Shown here: piece by piece, positions 32,559-41,436 of the stretch | Layout of the letters: the number at the start of each line of letters is the position of its first letter | Position numbering within the stretch: the stretch's first letter is position 1 | Source: an uncultured Clostridia bacterium | GTDB lineage: Bacteria > Bacillota > Clostridia > Christensenellales > UBA1242 | NCBI GenBank assembly: GCA_944350085.1 | Contig: CALVNY010000001.1 | Coordinates: 1-64,000 of the forward strand | DNA: 64,000 nucleotides | Direction: 5' to 3' | Made by a program: the position numbers and the translations under genes | Notes under the pieces: generated by a model | Told to the model about the DNA's origin: nothing | What the model saw: the letters and a program-made list of their open reading frames with translations, nothing else | Database searches by the model: none

Positions 32559-33614
32559 TTGAAAAAAATTATATTTACTGGTGGTGGCAGTGCTGGACAT
32601 GTTACCCCAAACTTAAGTTTAATAGAAAAATTAAAAAATGATTATGAAATTCACTACATAGGAAGTGTTTCTGGAATAGAAAAAGAAATAATTTCTAAAT
32701 ATTCATTTGTAACATATCACCCTATAACCACTGTTAAATGGATTAGAAAACTAACACTAAAAAATTTACTTATTCCTTTTAAATTATTTAAAGGAATAAA
32801 TGAAAGTAAAAAAATAATTAAAAATTTAAACCCAAGTATAATATTTTCAAAAGGTGGGTTTGTTTCTGTTCCAGTGGCTTTTGCTGGTCATAAATTAAAA
32901 GTTCCAATTATTGCACACGAAAGCGACTATTCTATGGGATTGGCAAATAAATTGATTTACAAAAAATGTAATGTAATGTGTTTTACATTTAAAGACACAT
33001 TTTTAAATTACAAACAAAAAGGTGTTTTTACTGGAACTCCTTTAAGACAAAATATTTTTACAGGAAATAAAAATAATATTTTAAAAAACTTTAAAATAAA
33101 CTTAAATCTTCCTACCCTTTTAATTTTTGGTGGAAGCCTTGGAGCACAAGCAATAAACAAAGTTGTATTTGAAACTATTGATGTTGTTTGCAAATCATTT
33201 AATGTTTTTCACATTGTTGGTAAAAACAATATAAATAAAGAAATTAACATTTCAAATTACCATCAAATTGAGTTTGTTAACAACATTGAAGATTACTTTG
33301 ACATTGCAGATATTGTTGTTTGCCGTGCAGGGTCAAATTCAATTTTCGAACTTTGTGCTTTAAACAAACCAATGCTTCTTATTCCCCTTCCTAAAACATC
33401 TTCAAGAGGCGACCAAATTTTAAATGCCAAGTACTTAACTAACAAAAATTTGAGTATGACACTATATCAAGAAGATTTAACCAAAAAATCTTTTGTTAAT
33501 TCAATTAACACATTATATTCAAACAGAAATAAATACAAGTTAAATTTACAAAAAGAACCTAATTTTAACGGAACCAATAAAATTGTGGAACTAATAAAAA
33601 AGTACAGCAAATAA
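32559..33614 (+). CDS. murG: Undecaprenyl-PP-MurNAc-pentapeptide GlcNAc transferase MurG
   Basis: Membrane-associated GT28 glycosyltransferase that converts lipid I to lipid II. N-terminal glycine-rich 'FTGGGSAGHVTPNLSL', the family motif 'FSKGGFVSVPVAFAG', then 'HESDYSMGLANK' (E. coli: HEQNGIAGLTNK), 'LLIFGGSLGAQAINK' and the UDP-GlcNAc site 'VVCRAGSNSIFELCALNKP', ending in 'SRGDQILNAKYL'. 351 aa is the usual length. The start is TTG at 32559 with GGAG about 10 bases upstream. A nearer ATG at 32551 is out of frame and stops after three codons. It stands apart from a dcw cluster; other precursor genes (ddl, murF) lie downstream on the opposite strand. Confidence 0.92.
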   Translation: MKKIIFTGGGSAGHVTPNLSLIEKLKNDYEIHYIGSVSGIEKEIISKYSFVTYHPITTVKWIRKLTLKNLLIPFKLFKGINESKKIIKNLNPSIIFSKGGFVSVPVAFAGHKLKVPIIAHESDYSMGLANKLIYKKCNVMCFTFKDTFLNYKQKGVFTGTPLRQNIFTGNKNNILKNFKINLNLPTLLIFGGSLGAQAINKVVFETIDVVCKSFNVFHIVGKNNINKEINISNYHQIEFVNNIEDYFDIADIVVCRAGSNSIFELCALNKPMLLIPLPKTSSRGDQILNAKYLTNKNLSMTLYQEDLTKKSFVNSINTLYSNRNKYKLNLQKEPNFNGTNKIVELIKKYSK

Positions 33615-33628
33615 ACTGTACTTTTTTG
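33595..33628 (+). terminator. murG terminator
   Basis: A stem AAAAAAGTACAG/CTGTACTTTTTT overlaps the murG stop codon and is followed by T-run. Confidence 0.85.
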
Positions 33629-33679
33629 TATTTTTTTAAATCAATTATTTTTCAAATAATTTATGTTATTAAAAAAACT

Positions 33680-33991
33680 TTACAACAATGCTAATTTTTC
33701 TTTTAAACTATTTCTAATCTTATCATTTGGAATTAAATGAACTAAAGCCATTAATTGAACTTTTTCTGGTGCTGTAAAATATAGATTATTTAATTTAAAA
33801 CTATTTAATATGTAAATACCACCATTTTTTCCTGTTTTTGTAACGATTGGTATTCCATTTAAGTTTAAAACATCTAAATACCTATAAACCGTTCTAGTGC
33901 TAATTAAATATTTGTCTGCCAAATATTTTGCAGTGGTTTTTTCTTTATTAAGTATTGTCAATAGCATACCAAAAATAACATCTTGTTGCAT
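33680..33991 (-). CDS. Small HTH protein (YafY/WYL-type DNA-binding domain without WYL)
   Basis: 103 residues. The winged HTH at about 14-60 ('TAKYLADKYLISTRTVYRYLDVLNLNGIPI') followed by 'GKNGGIYILNSFKLNNLYFT' is the N-terminal half of WYL-family (YafY/DeoR-like) regulators. Those are about 300 aa and bind a ligand through the WYL domain, which is absent here. The protein ends soon after the linker, with a clean stop and no visible continuing frame. It may be a standalone HTH protein or a truncation. Its promoter overlaps a perfect LexA-type box, so it may be part of the SOS response. Target unknown. Confidence 0.7.
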   Translation of the reverse strand: MQQDVIFGMLLTILNKEKTTAKYLADKYLISTRTVYRYLDVLNLNGIPIVTKTGKNGGIYILNSFKLNNLYFTAPEKVQLMALVHLIPNDKIRNSLKEKLALL

Positions 33992-34017
33992 TTTTATTCC
34001 CTTTTAAAATTTTTATT

Positions 34018-34057
34018 AGTTTAACATGCTAAAATTATTTTGTCAAACATTTGTTCG
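34018..34057 (-). promoter_or_regulatory. Promoter with LexA box for the small HTH gene
   Basis: Minus strand: LexA-type box CGAACAAATGTTTG (34044-34057), matching CGAACRNRYGTTYG at every position. It overlaps the -35 TTGACA (34041-34046), with a 17-bp spacer and -10 TAAACT (34018-34023). This is a textbook repressor position, and the strongest LexA site in the window. Confidence 0.72.
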
Positions 34058-34065
34058 ATATTGTT

Positions 34066-35229
34066 CTATTTTTTTATTCCATTTAATGTTGAATTTGATT
34101 TTAAAACCGAACTATTAAAAGTGTGAATATAATTTTGTTTTTTGCTGTTATTAACAATGGCAGAATTAATTAATTCATCTAAAAGTTTTGTATAATTTAG
34201 CCCTTTATTCTTAAACAAATAATTAGCCAAACTGCCCGGAATTGTATTAATTTCATTAAGGTAAATGTTAGAATTGGTTACAATATAATCAAACCTAACA
34301 ACCCCTTTTAAATTTAAAATATCATAAATTTTTTTTGTGTACATTTTAATTTTAAAATTTTGACTTCTTGTTAATTTTGCTTTTAAATTACCATTTAAGT
34401 ATGTCTGGGTTGGAACAATTTTTTTATCTGCATTTTTAGTTTTGGAACCACTAATATATTTGTTTTCAAAAGTTAAAATTTTGTCGTTTTTGATTGCTTC
34501 TTCCAAATCGCTAAATATATATTTACTTCCGTCAAACAAGGTTGCAATATTAATTTCTTTAAAATCTGAAACAAACTTTTCAATTAAAACCCTTTCGTCC
34601 AATTCAAAAGCCAATGATAATGCATTGCTTAATTCATACTCATTATTTGCAACCGTAATTCCTATTGAACTGCCCAATGTGTTTGGTTTTACAATAACTG
34701 GCAAATTTAATTTTTTTATGATATATTTTAGTAGTTTTTCTTTTCTTAAATAAAACTCGCTGTCTCTAACCCAAATTGATGGAACTTGTGGCACATCAAT
34801 TCCTTTTAAAATTTCTTTAAAAATAATTTTATTTGAACCACAAGCACTACCAATTATGTCTGTTGAAGTGTAAGGAATGTCATTTAATTCAAACAATCCT
34901 TGCATTGCCCCATCTTCACCCAAATGTCCATGAAAACAAAATAATGCAACATCAATTTGTTTGTATTTTTTTAATCCAAACATATTTTTTTTGTAAAGAT
35001 ATTTACTATTTGGCAAAAAACAAACTTCTGTGCCTTTTATATTGTTAGGATAGTTTGAAATTAATAAAAGTGTTTCGTCTGTTATATATTTATTATCTTT
35101 TGTTATGTAAATTGGAATTATGTTGTATTTGTTTTTATCCAAATTTCTCATAGCCTGACACGCCGTTATTATTGAAATGTCATGTTCGCAACTTAAATGA
35201 CCAAAAAGTACTGCAATATTTAATTTCAT
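34066..35229 (-). CDS. ddl: D-alanine--D-alanine ligase
   Basis: ATP-grasp ligase making the D-Ala-D-Ala dipeptide of peptidoglycan. Motifs: N-terminal 'VLFGHLSCEHDISIITA' (the family has GGxSxEHxVS), 'CFHGHLGEDGAMQGLFEL', 'PVIVKPNTLGSSIGIT' (ATP binding) and 'YLNEINTIPGSL' (Mg and product binding). At 387 aa it is slightly long because of a C-terminal Asn/Lys-rich tail. It lies downstream of the MurF-like ligase gene, same strand, separated by about 110 bp containing a hairpin that includes its ribosome binding site. Confidence 0.92.
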   Translation of the reverse strand: MKLNIAVLFGHLSCEHDISIITACQAMRNLDKNKYNIIPIYITKDNKYITDETLLLISNYPNNIKGTEVCFLPNSKYLYKKNMFGLKKYKQIDVALFCFHGHLGEDGAMQGLFELNDIPYTSTDIIGSACGSNKIIFKEILKGIDVPQVPSIWVRDSEFYLRKEKLLKYIIKKLNLPVIVKPNTLGSSIGITVANNEYELSNALSLAFELDERVLIEKFVSDFKEINIATLFDGSKYIFSDLEEAIKNDKILTFENKYISGSKTKNADKKIVPTQTYLNGNLKAKLTRSQNFKIKMYTKKIYDILNLKGVVRFDYIVTNSNIYLNEINTIPGSLANYLFKNKGLNYTKLLDELINSAIVNNSKKQNYIHTFNSSVLKSNSTLNGIKK

Positions 35230-35258
35230 AAAAAAATACTCCTTTTCAAGAGTATTTT
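35230..35258 (-). promoter_or_regulatory. Terminator-like hairpin enclosing the ddl ribosome binding site
   Basis: AAAATACTC (35233-35241) pairs over 9 bp with GAGTATTTT (35250-35258). On the minus strand the stem is followed by a T-run and then the ddl ATG. The AAGGAG site lies partly in the loop and partly in the 3' arm. The structure could both end transcription and hide the ribosome binding site, so it may set ddl expression after murF. Confidence 0.55.
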
Positions 35259-35338
35259 ATTATAATTATTAAATTTTTGTTAATTTCTAATTTATTAGAA
35301 TATATAAAAATTTAAAAATCACAAATTTATTTAAAGGC

Positions 35339-36979
35339 TTAAACATAGTTGTCTGGCAAATCATTTTCTATTAAAATAACATCATCTTTAGAAAGATTTT
35401 TAGAAACCATATTCCATGCTGTTTTAAAATTGCTTACATAAACAATGTCGTCCCTATTAAAGCCATTGTTAAGCAATCCTTTGGTTATTATGTCTTTATG
35501 AACATCATTAACAATATAAACCTTAGTTGCTACTTTGGAAATGTTTTTGCCATATTTTAAATTTTCAATCATTTCCCTATTTCCAAGTTCAACAAGCCCA
35601 GGGGTTATAACAATTTTATTTTTTTGCTTAAACTTTGCTAAAACATCAAGTGCGCTTTTTGTTCCTACAATGTTTGAGTTAAAACTATCGTCAAGTAAAA
35701 CTGCACCATTATCTAGTTGCACAAGTTCCAATCTATGTTTAACAGGTTTTAATTTTGACAAACCAATTTTAATTTGTTCAACACTCAAACCCAATTTATA
35801 AGCAAGCGCAACTGCTTCAAGAACATTTTGAATGTTGTGTTCGCCAAGCAATTTCATATTAACTTTAAATTCTTTTTTGCCTTGTATTTTACAAGTAAAT
35901 GTTGTTCCATTTTTGTCCACAACAATATCTTTTGCTGTAACAAACGCATTATCATCATTAATTTTTGTGTAAATTTTATTACATTTAGCATTTGTGTATA
36001 AATCTTCACTTTCAATATTACTTAAATTGAAAACACAAAATCCACTTTCAGGAATTGCCTCTGCTAATTCTGCTTTGGTTTTTTTGATATTTCCCAAAGT
36101 TTTGAAAGTTTCCAAATGCTGATTCCCAACATTAGTAATTATTCCATACCTTGGTTTTACAAAGTTACACATATATTTAATGTCGCCAACATAAGTTGCT
36201 CCCATTTCCGCAATAAAGATTTGATGATTTGGTTGCAACATATTTCTTAACACCTTAACAATTCCCATTGGAGTGTTAAAACTGTGCGGAGTAATTAAAA
36301 CATTATATTTTTCACTTAAAATTGTTCTTAAAATATATTTTGTGCTAGTTTTACCATAACTGCCTGTTATACCAATTTTAATTAAATGGTTATATTTTTT
36401 AAGTTTATTTTTAACTATTAAAATATAAACTTCTTTAATTATTAGTTCTATAGGATACATTATCCAATTCGAAACAACAGTAATTATAGGCAACAACATT
36501 GGAGTTAAAGTTACTAGTAAAAACCTTAATATATTGTTGTTTGGCAAAAACAAAAATAATCCAAAGGTTATAAAGAACGAAACAAACCACATAAATATGC
36601 AAAGTCTGTACATTCTCTTAGTATATTTTAGAGGCTTTTTTAAAGGAGTTCTTTTGTTATTTACAATAAAATAAACTAAAAACCCAAAATAAATTACAAT
36701 AGATATGTAAGCAATGTACACCCCAAAACTAAAAAACATTAAAACTATGTTTAATATCAATGCAATACAAAAAGAAAACAAACTGCATAAAGTTAAATTA
36801 ACATAATATTTGTTTTTACTTTCCTTCATCCACGAAAAAACTCCACGAGCGTGGTACATGGATAGTTGCAAAACTTGCAAATATTTGTAAGAACACATAA
36901 TAAGCAAAGTTGCATTTGCAAGAGAAAAAATAATTAATAAATAAAGATGTGCAAAGTTTGGATCTAAAAATTCTTTCAT
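35339..36979 (-). CDS. murF: MurF-like Mur ligase with N-terminal membrane domain
   Basis: 546 residues. The first 180 or so contain five to six transmembrane helices in place of the usual MurF N-terminal Rossmann-like domain. The Mur ligase core follows: P-loop 'GITGSYGKTSTKYIL' at about 203-217, 'IAEMGATYVGDIKYM' and 'ITNVGNQHLETFKTLGN' in the central domain, and 'VLLDDSFNSN' in the C-terminal domain. Such membrane-anchored MurF-like ligases occur in clostridia and presumably add D-Ala-D-Ala to the UDP-MurNAc tripeptide. The neighbouring ddl supports this. I cannot exclude a second, conventional MurF elsewhere. Confidence 0.82.
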   Translation of the reverse strand: MKEFLDPNFAHLYLLIIFSLANATLLIMCSYKYLQVLQLSMYHARGVFSWMKESKNKYYVNLTLCSLFSFCIALILNIVLMFFSFGVYIAYISIVIYFGFLVYFIVNNKRTPLKKPLKYTKRMYRLCIFMWFVSFFITFGLFLFLPNNNILRFLLVTLTPMLLPIITVVSNWIMYPIELIIKEVYILIVKNKLKKYNHLIKIGITGSYGKTSTKYILRTILSEKYNVLITPHSFNTPMGIVKVLRNMLQPNHQIFIAEMGATYVGDIKYMCNFVKPRYGIITNVGNQHLETFKTLGNIKKTKAELAEAIPESGFCVFNLSNIESEDLYTNAKCNKIYTKINDDNAFVTAKDIVVDKNGTTFTCKIQGKKEFKVNMKLLGEHNIQNVLEAVALAYKLGLSVEQIKIGLSKLKPVKHRLELVQLDNGAVLLDDSFNSNIVGTKSALDVLAKFKQKNKIVITPGLVELGNREMIENLKYGKNISKVATKVYIVNDVHKDIITKGLLNNGFNRDDIVYVSNFKTAWNMVSKNLSKDDVILIENDLPDNYV

Positions 36980-37100
36980 ATCTATTCCTTATTAACAATC
37001 ATATTTTATCATAAAAATTTACTTAAATAAACAAATTATTAGTGTTTTAAATAATTTATAACAAAATTTAGATTTTTTAAAAATTATATTAATATATACT

Positions 37101-37826
37101 CTAAACCAAATTAAAATGTGATAAAACATCAAAGGAAAAATCAAATGGACAATCAATATAACTAAAATGTCCAGCGTTGTAAATTTTAAGAACACTATTT
37201 TTAATGTTTTTATGTAAAAATTTTGCCACTTTTAATTTTGTAATGTTATCTTTTTTCCCCCAAATAATTGTTGTTTTAGATTTAATATCAAAAACATAAT
37301 TTTTTAAATTATAATTTACAATATTTTTGAAAGTTTTCTTTAAATTATCATTTAAATCTTTATAATCATCACTACCAAATTTTTTTAAATAACTTTGTTT
37401 TTTTAATTTAATTTTTACTAAAAACTTTGCAAATTTAAATCGTAAAATTTTAAGATTTTTAATAAATGAAAAAAAGTTCACCCCTGCACCATCAATAACA
37501 ACAAAGCTATTTATTTTTAATTTAAAAAGTCTATTTAAAATTAATGCCACCCTAAAACCAAAACTATGGCAAACAATATGTACACTATCAATTTTAAGCA
37601 TATTTAAAATTAAATAAACACATATAGCGTAATCATACATAGTTAACGGCTTATTTAAATAATTAGTATTTATGTCAGTTAAATTTATTGCAAGAATTGA
37701 ATAATCATTTTTTAATAATTCAATAGTATTATAAAAACTATTTTCGTTTCCACCCCAACCATGCAAAAAAAGCACACATTGTTTGTTTTTATTTTTTATA
37801 TATTTATACCTTATATTTTCCAACAA
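37101..37826 (-). CDS. Alpha/beta hydrolase
   Basis: 241 residues, cytoplasmic. 'VLFLHGWGGNENSFY' gives the oxyanion HG motif and 'VHIVCHSFGFRVALIL' the nucleophile elbow, where Cys replaces the first Gly of GxSxG. The catalytic acid is probably Asp in 'WGKKDNIT' and the His in 'NAGHFSYID'. A Lys-rich insertion (about 125-165) covers the cap region. The start is TTG at 37826 with AAGGAG five bases upstream. It precedes the MurF-like gene on the same strand, a neighbourhood seen in other clostridia, but the substrate is unknown. Confidence 0.78.
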   Translation of the reverse strand: MLENIRYKYIKNKNKQCVLFLHGWGGNENSFYNTIELLKNDYSILAINLTDINTNYLNKPLTMYDYAICVYLILNMLKIDSVHIVCHSFGFRVALILNRLFKLKINSFVVIDGAGVNFFSFIKNLKILRFKFAKFLVKIKLKKQSYLKKFGSDDYKDLNDNLKKTFKNIVNYNLKNYVFDIKSKTTIIWGKKDNITKLKVAKFLHKNIKNSVLKIYNAGHFSYIDCPFDFSFDVLSHFNLV

Positions 37827-37911
37827 AAAAACTCCTTAAAATAGTATATTGAAAACACCTTTAAGAAGTTAATTTTTAAACTTTTAAATTTGTTAAATTT
37901 GTAAAAATTGA

Positions 37912-38343
37912 TTATAATTCCAACTCAAATATTAGTGCATTTGACATATCTTCGTAATACTTTTCTCTTAAAAAAATTTGTTTAAATCCAACACTTTTAT
38001 ATAAATTTATTGCATTGTTGTTTATGTCGCTAACTTCAAGCATAATTTTAAAAACATTATTTTGTTTTAAAAAATTTATAACTTGATTTAACAAATATTT
38101 TGCAACACCTTTATGTTGTTCTTCTTTTAAAACAGCAATTCGTATTATGTCACATTCATCAAACACAACATTAAGTCCAATGTACGCAATTAATTTTTTG
38201 TTTTCTTTAACTCCAAAATAAATTCTATTTTGCGTGTTTAATTCAACAAAAAACTCATCAGCCGTCCAACAATTTTTAAACGCTGATTTATCAATTAAAA
38301 ATAATTCATTTGCATAATCTTTATTTAATTTAACTATTTCCAT
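37912..38343 (-). CDS. rimI: Ribosomal protein alanine N-acetyltransferase RimI
   Basis: 143-residue GNAT acetyltransferase. The acetyl-CoA motif is 'RIAVLKEEQHKGVAKYLLNQ' (Q/RxxGxA form) and the C-terminal 'NNNAINLYKSVGFKQIFLREKYY' is typical of RimI. It starts two bases after the tsaB stop (TAG-TT-ATG). The tsaE-tsaB-rimI order is common in Firmicutes, supporting the assignment over a generic GNAT. Confidence 0.85.
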   Translation of the reverse strand: MEIVKLNKDYANELFLIDKSAFKNCWTADEFFVELNTQNRIYFGVKENKKLIAYIGLNVVFDECDIIRIAVLKEEQHKGVAKYLLNQVINFLKQNNVFKIMLEVSDINNNAINLYKSVGFKQIFLREKYYEDMSNALIFELEL

Positions 38344-38345
38344 AA

Positions 38346-38978
38346 CTAATTGTTTTTATTTTTTAATTGTTCTTCTGCTTGCGATAATTGAACATATAAT
38401 GGTTCAAATTCAACATCAAGAGTAAATTCTTGTTTTTTACACTTTGCACAAACAACATTTTTTAATAGTTCATTATAATTTTCAACATAGCAAACATCAT
38501 AATCTTTAAGTTCTTCATATCTTTCATAATCAAGCATATAAACTTTTTGATTTTTAATAAAACTTAATAGTTCCTCAGTTGAAACAGTTCCCATATCTTC
38601 AATTTTACTATTTTTTACACGAGCATAGTAAAATGTTGTGTGAGTGCTATTCAACAAAATAATTCCGTTTTTAGCAATAGCTAAAAATGGCTCAAAAGAA
38701 TTAACTGCAACAAGTTTTTTATTAAAAACAAAATTAAATGCTTTAATAGTGCTAAGTCCAACTCTAATTCCTGTAAATGAGCCGGGGCCTACAACTGCTG
38801 AAAAAACATCAATGTCTTCAATGTCTAAGTCAGCCCTGTTTATTGCTTCTTCAATTCTTTTTAACAAGTTTTCACTATGCTTTTCATTTTCATCAAGAGT
38901 ATAACCAAAAGATTTGTCATTTGTTACAACATCAACAAATGCTCTTTTCTTTGACGAATCTACAATTAAAATATTCAT
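38346..38978 (-). CDS. tsaB: tRNA threonylcarbamoyladenosine biosynthesis protein TsaB
   Basis: ASKHA-fold protein that forms a complex with TsaD and TsaE to make t6A37 in tRNA. The N terminus 'MNILIVDSSKKRAFVDVV' and the motif 'VGPGSFTGIRVGLSTIKAFNF' are diagnostic. I start at 38978 (210 aa): the frame runs 16 codons further upstream, but those overlap tsaE and do not align with TsaB. The ATG follows the tsaE stop by four bases, suggesting coupling. tsaD is not in this window. Confidence 0.9.
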   Translation of the reverse strand: MNILIVDSSKKRAFVDVVTNDKSFGYTLDENEKHSENLLKRIEEAINRADLDIEDIDVFSAVVGPGSFTGIRVGLSTIKAFNFVFNKKLVAVNSFEPFLAIAKNGIILLNSTHTTFYYARVKNSKIEDMGTVSTEELLSFIKNQKVYMLDYERYEELKDYDVCYVENYNELLKNVVCAKCKKQEFTLDVEFEPLYVQLSQAEEQLKNKNN

Positions 38979-38982
38979 ATCT

Positions 38983-39405
38983 TTAAAAAGTAGTAAAAAT
39001 CCTACTTTCCCCTTCTCCTTTTTCAATTTTTATATGCTTTACTTTTACATTTTTTAAAATATTTGGAATTTTTTCTGGCCACTCAATAATTATTATAGTG
39101 TTTTGGTTATGGTTGTACAAAATATCTTCTAGCCCCATTTCAATTAGTTCGTTTTCATCTTCAATTCTGTACATATCACAATGCACCAAATTCAATTTTT
39201 TGCCTTTGTACTCTTGAATTAAAGTAAATGTTGGGCTTGTTATTGGAGTTTTTATTCCCATATAATGTGCTAAATATTTTGTAAAAGTTGTTTTGCCAGC
39301 ACCCAAATCACCATCTAGACAAATAATTTCTCCACCAGATAAGGTTTTAAAAAACAATTTTGCATATTTTTTTGTTTCTTTTAAGTTATTAATTTTTACT
39401 TTCAT
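38983..39405 (-). CDS. tsaE: tRNA threonylcarbamoyladenosine biosynthesis ATPase TsaE
   Basis: 140-residue ATPase that drives t6A formation with TsaB and TsaD. Walker A is 'LDGDLGAGKTTFTKYLA' and the family motif 'SPTFTLIQEYKGKKLNLVHCDMYR' follows (Thr/Ser switch and Asp ligand), with 'IIIIEWPEKIP' near the end. The usual length is 140-155. First gene of the tsaE-tsaB-rimI operon, with GAGGA before the start. Confidence 0.92.
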   Translation of the reverse strand: MKVKINNLKETKKYAKLFFKTLSGGEIICLDGDLGAGKTTFTKYLAHYMGIKTPITSPTFTLIQEYKGKKLNLVHCDMYRIEDENELIEMGLEDILYNHNQNTIIIIEWPEKIPNILKNVKVKHIKIEKGEGESRIFTTF

Positions 39406-39463
39406 TAAGTCCTCGTTGAGTTAATTTAATTTAAAATATTATTGCTTATATTAACATTATTTT

Positions 39464-40483
39464 TTAATTATTTTCTTTTTCAAATTCAACTTCAACTATG
39501 TCAGTTGAATCTTCTTGATTAATATTTTCTTTATCTTTTTTATTCTTTTTATTTTTAACAACTTTAACTTTTTCTTGCTTTAAATATTTGTCTTTAAAAA
39601 TTAGTTTAAATAATAATGGCAAAACCAAAGTAACATACAAAGTTGATGTTAAGTAAAAATAAAAATTTCTTACAACTTGGTTACTTACCCAATCAAATGC
39701 AAACGAAAGAGTAACAATTCCCAAAACTGCAATAACAATTTTACATAGTTGAACATACCAAACTGCATCTTCTTTGTAATTAATATATGCTTTATCAACA
39801 CTATAACCAACAACTAATCCAACATATATTGCAAGGTATGTGTAAAACATATCAAGCATACTTTCGCTTCCTAAATTTAAATATTCAATTATAACAATTA
39901 AAATCATTGCAATAGGAATTAATCCTAACAACACAGATTGAGTTGTAACAATTTTTTTAAATTTTTGTGGAATTAAGTTAAACAAAGTTTCAAAACCAAA
40001 TGCTAAAATTGTTCCAAGACACAATCCAACTAAAACATCTGTTAAAAAGTGTTGACCTAAATAAATTCGGCTAATTGCCACAAGCAAGCCAACAACAATT
40101 AATGAAGAATACAAAATCCATCTTTTTGAATTTCTTTTTTCGTACTTTGAATATTCAATACCAATTAAAGTTGCTTGCAAAGCGTAATTTTGTGAGTGTC
40201 CACTAGGAAAACTATATCCCGTTGTGTGCCTTACATCTAAAACGCCATCATAGGTGTATGGCCTTGGCCTTGCAACAGCACTTTTTATTGCACCATTTAT
40301 TAAACCACTTAACATAAAAAAGAAAAGGTACTTTACTGCAAATTCCTTTCTATAACACAAATAAATTGCAACAAAAAGCATAAAAAGCATAGATGTTTCA
40401 CCAATAACAGTAATTACAGAATTTACGCCATCTAAAAATGAACAACTTGCTTTTTGAAAAAATTTAACAATATTAACTTCCAT
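39464..40483 (-). CDS. PAP2-family membrane phosphatase
   Basis: Integral membrane lipid phosphatase, 339 aa with about eight hydrophobic segments. The three PAP2 motifs are complete: 'KSAVARPRP' (KxxxxxxRP), 'SFPSGHSQN' (PSGH) and 'SRIYLGQHFLTDV' (SRxxxxxHxxxD). Possible substrates are undecaprenyl pyrophosphate or phosphatidic/diacylglycerol phosphates. The last 60 residues are a highly charged Lys/Asp/Glu tail, probably cytoplasmic. Monocistronic, with AGGAG before the start. Confidence 0.88.
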   Translation of the reverse strand: MEVNIVKFFQKASCSFLDGVNSVITVIGETSMLFMLFVAIYLCYRKEFAVKYLFFFMLSGLINGAIKSAVARPRPYTYDGVLDVRHTTGYSFPSGHSQNYALQATLIGIEYSKYEKRNSKRWILYSSLIVVGLLVAISRIYLGQHFLTDVLVGLCLGTILAFGFETLFNLIPQKFKKIVTTQSVLLGLIPIAMILIVIIEYLNLGSESMLDMFYTYLAIYVGLVVGYSVDKAYINYKEDAVWYVQLCKIVIAVLGIVTLSFAFDWVSNQVVRNFYFYLTSTLYVTLVLPLLFKLIFKDKYLKQEKVKVVKNKKNKKDKENINQEDSTDIVEVEFEKENN

Positions 40484-40639
40484 ATGTTCTCCTTACTTGG
40501 ATAGTTACTTAAAATTTATTTATAATTAAAACATAACTCCTACTAATTGATATTTTAACACAATGTTTATTTCATAGCAATTATTAAAGAATAAACTAAT
40601 CAAAAAGTGTAAATAATTAATAATCAAAGGAGTAAAACA

Positions 40640-41431
40640 ATGTACAAAATTTCTAAAATTTTAAATGTTATTTTTAAATATGTGCTATATGTTAGTATGT
40701 TTTTTATTTGGATTTATTATTACAATCGTCAACTTGTTTTTTCGTTTGTTTTATCAATAATTTTAAGTGTTATTTGTGATTTTATTATCAGCATTTTTGT
40801 AAAGAAAAGAAACACAAATGCAATAATAAAAAATGAAGAAAAGAAAAAGATTTTAGATTTTAGCAATCAATTTTTATTTTCAACCACATTTCAAAACATA
40901 AATTTTTTTTGCGACTTATTTAAAAATCCAAACACCAAAAAATTTAAAAATTATTTTATTATAAACAACACAACTTTTTTGCCATATTACACTAAAATTG
41001 AATTAGATGAAAATGACATCACAAATATTTACAAAAGCATAAATGTAAAAACAAAAAATTTGGTTGTAATGTGTAAAAATTGCACTAACGCAGGAATTAA
41101 TTTAAGCAAAAGTGTGGACAACTTTAATTTTGTTGTGCTAAATGAAAATGATGTTTATTTTAAATTTTTAAAGCCATTAAATGCCACTATCCCCCAAAAC
41201 ATCAATTTTAAAAAGAACAAAAAATTAAAATTTAAAGAATTACTATGTATTGCATTAAACAAACACACTGCAAAAGGATATTTTTTTAGTGCTTTTATTA
41301 TTCTAATTTCTAGCCTATTTATTAAATATAAAATTTATTATATTGTTTTTGCGTTTATGCTATTTATTCTTTGTTATTTTAGTTATTTTAATGTTTGGTT
41401 TAACAAAGAATCGAGCAATGATTTTATTTGA
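40640..41431 (+). CDS. Hypothetical membrane protein, 263 aa
   Basis: Not recognised. Two N-terminal membrane helices (about 10-27 and 33-54) and two C-terminal ones (about 208-225 and 229-250) bracket a cytoplasmic, Lys/Asn-rich domain of about 150 residues. That domain has alternating hydrophobic strands ('NLVVMCKNCTNAGIN', 'FNFVVLNENDVYFKFL'). The pattern is loosely like membrane-anchored nuclease-fold domains, but I see no catalytic motif, so I make no functional claim. AAAGGAG precedes the start; a terminator follows. Confidence 0.68.
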   Translation: MYKISKILNVIFKYVLYVSMFFIWIYYYNRQLVFSFVLSIILSVICDFIISIFVKKRNTNAIIKNEEKKKILDFSNQFLFSTTFQNINFFCDLFKNPNTKKFKNYFIINNTTFLPYYTKIELDENDITNIYKSINVKTKNLVVMCKNCTNAGINLSKSVDNFNFVVLNENDVYFKFLKPLNATIPQNINFKKNKKLKFKELLCIALNKHTAKGYFFSAFIILISSLFIKYKIYYIVFAFMLFILCYFSYFNVWFNKESSNDFI

Positions 41432-41436
41432 TTACA

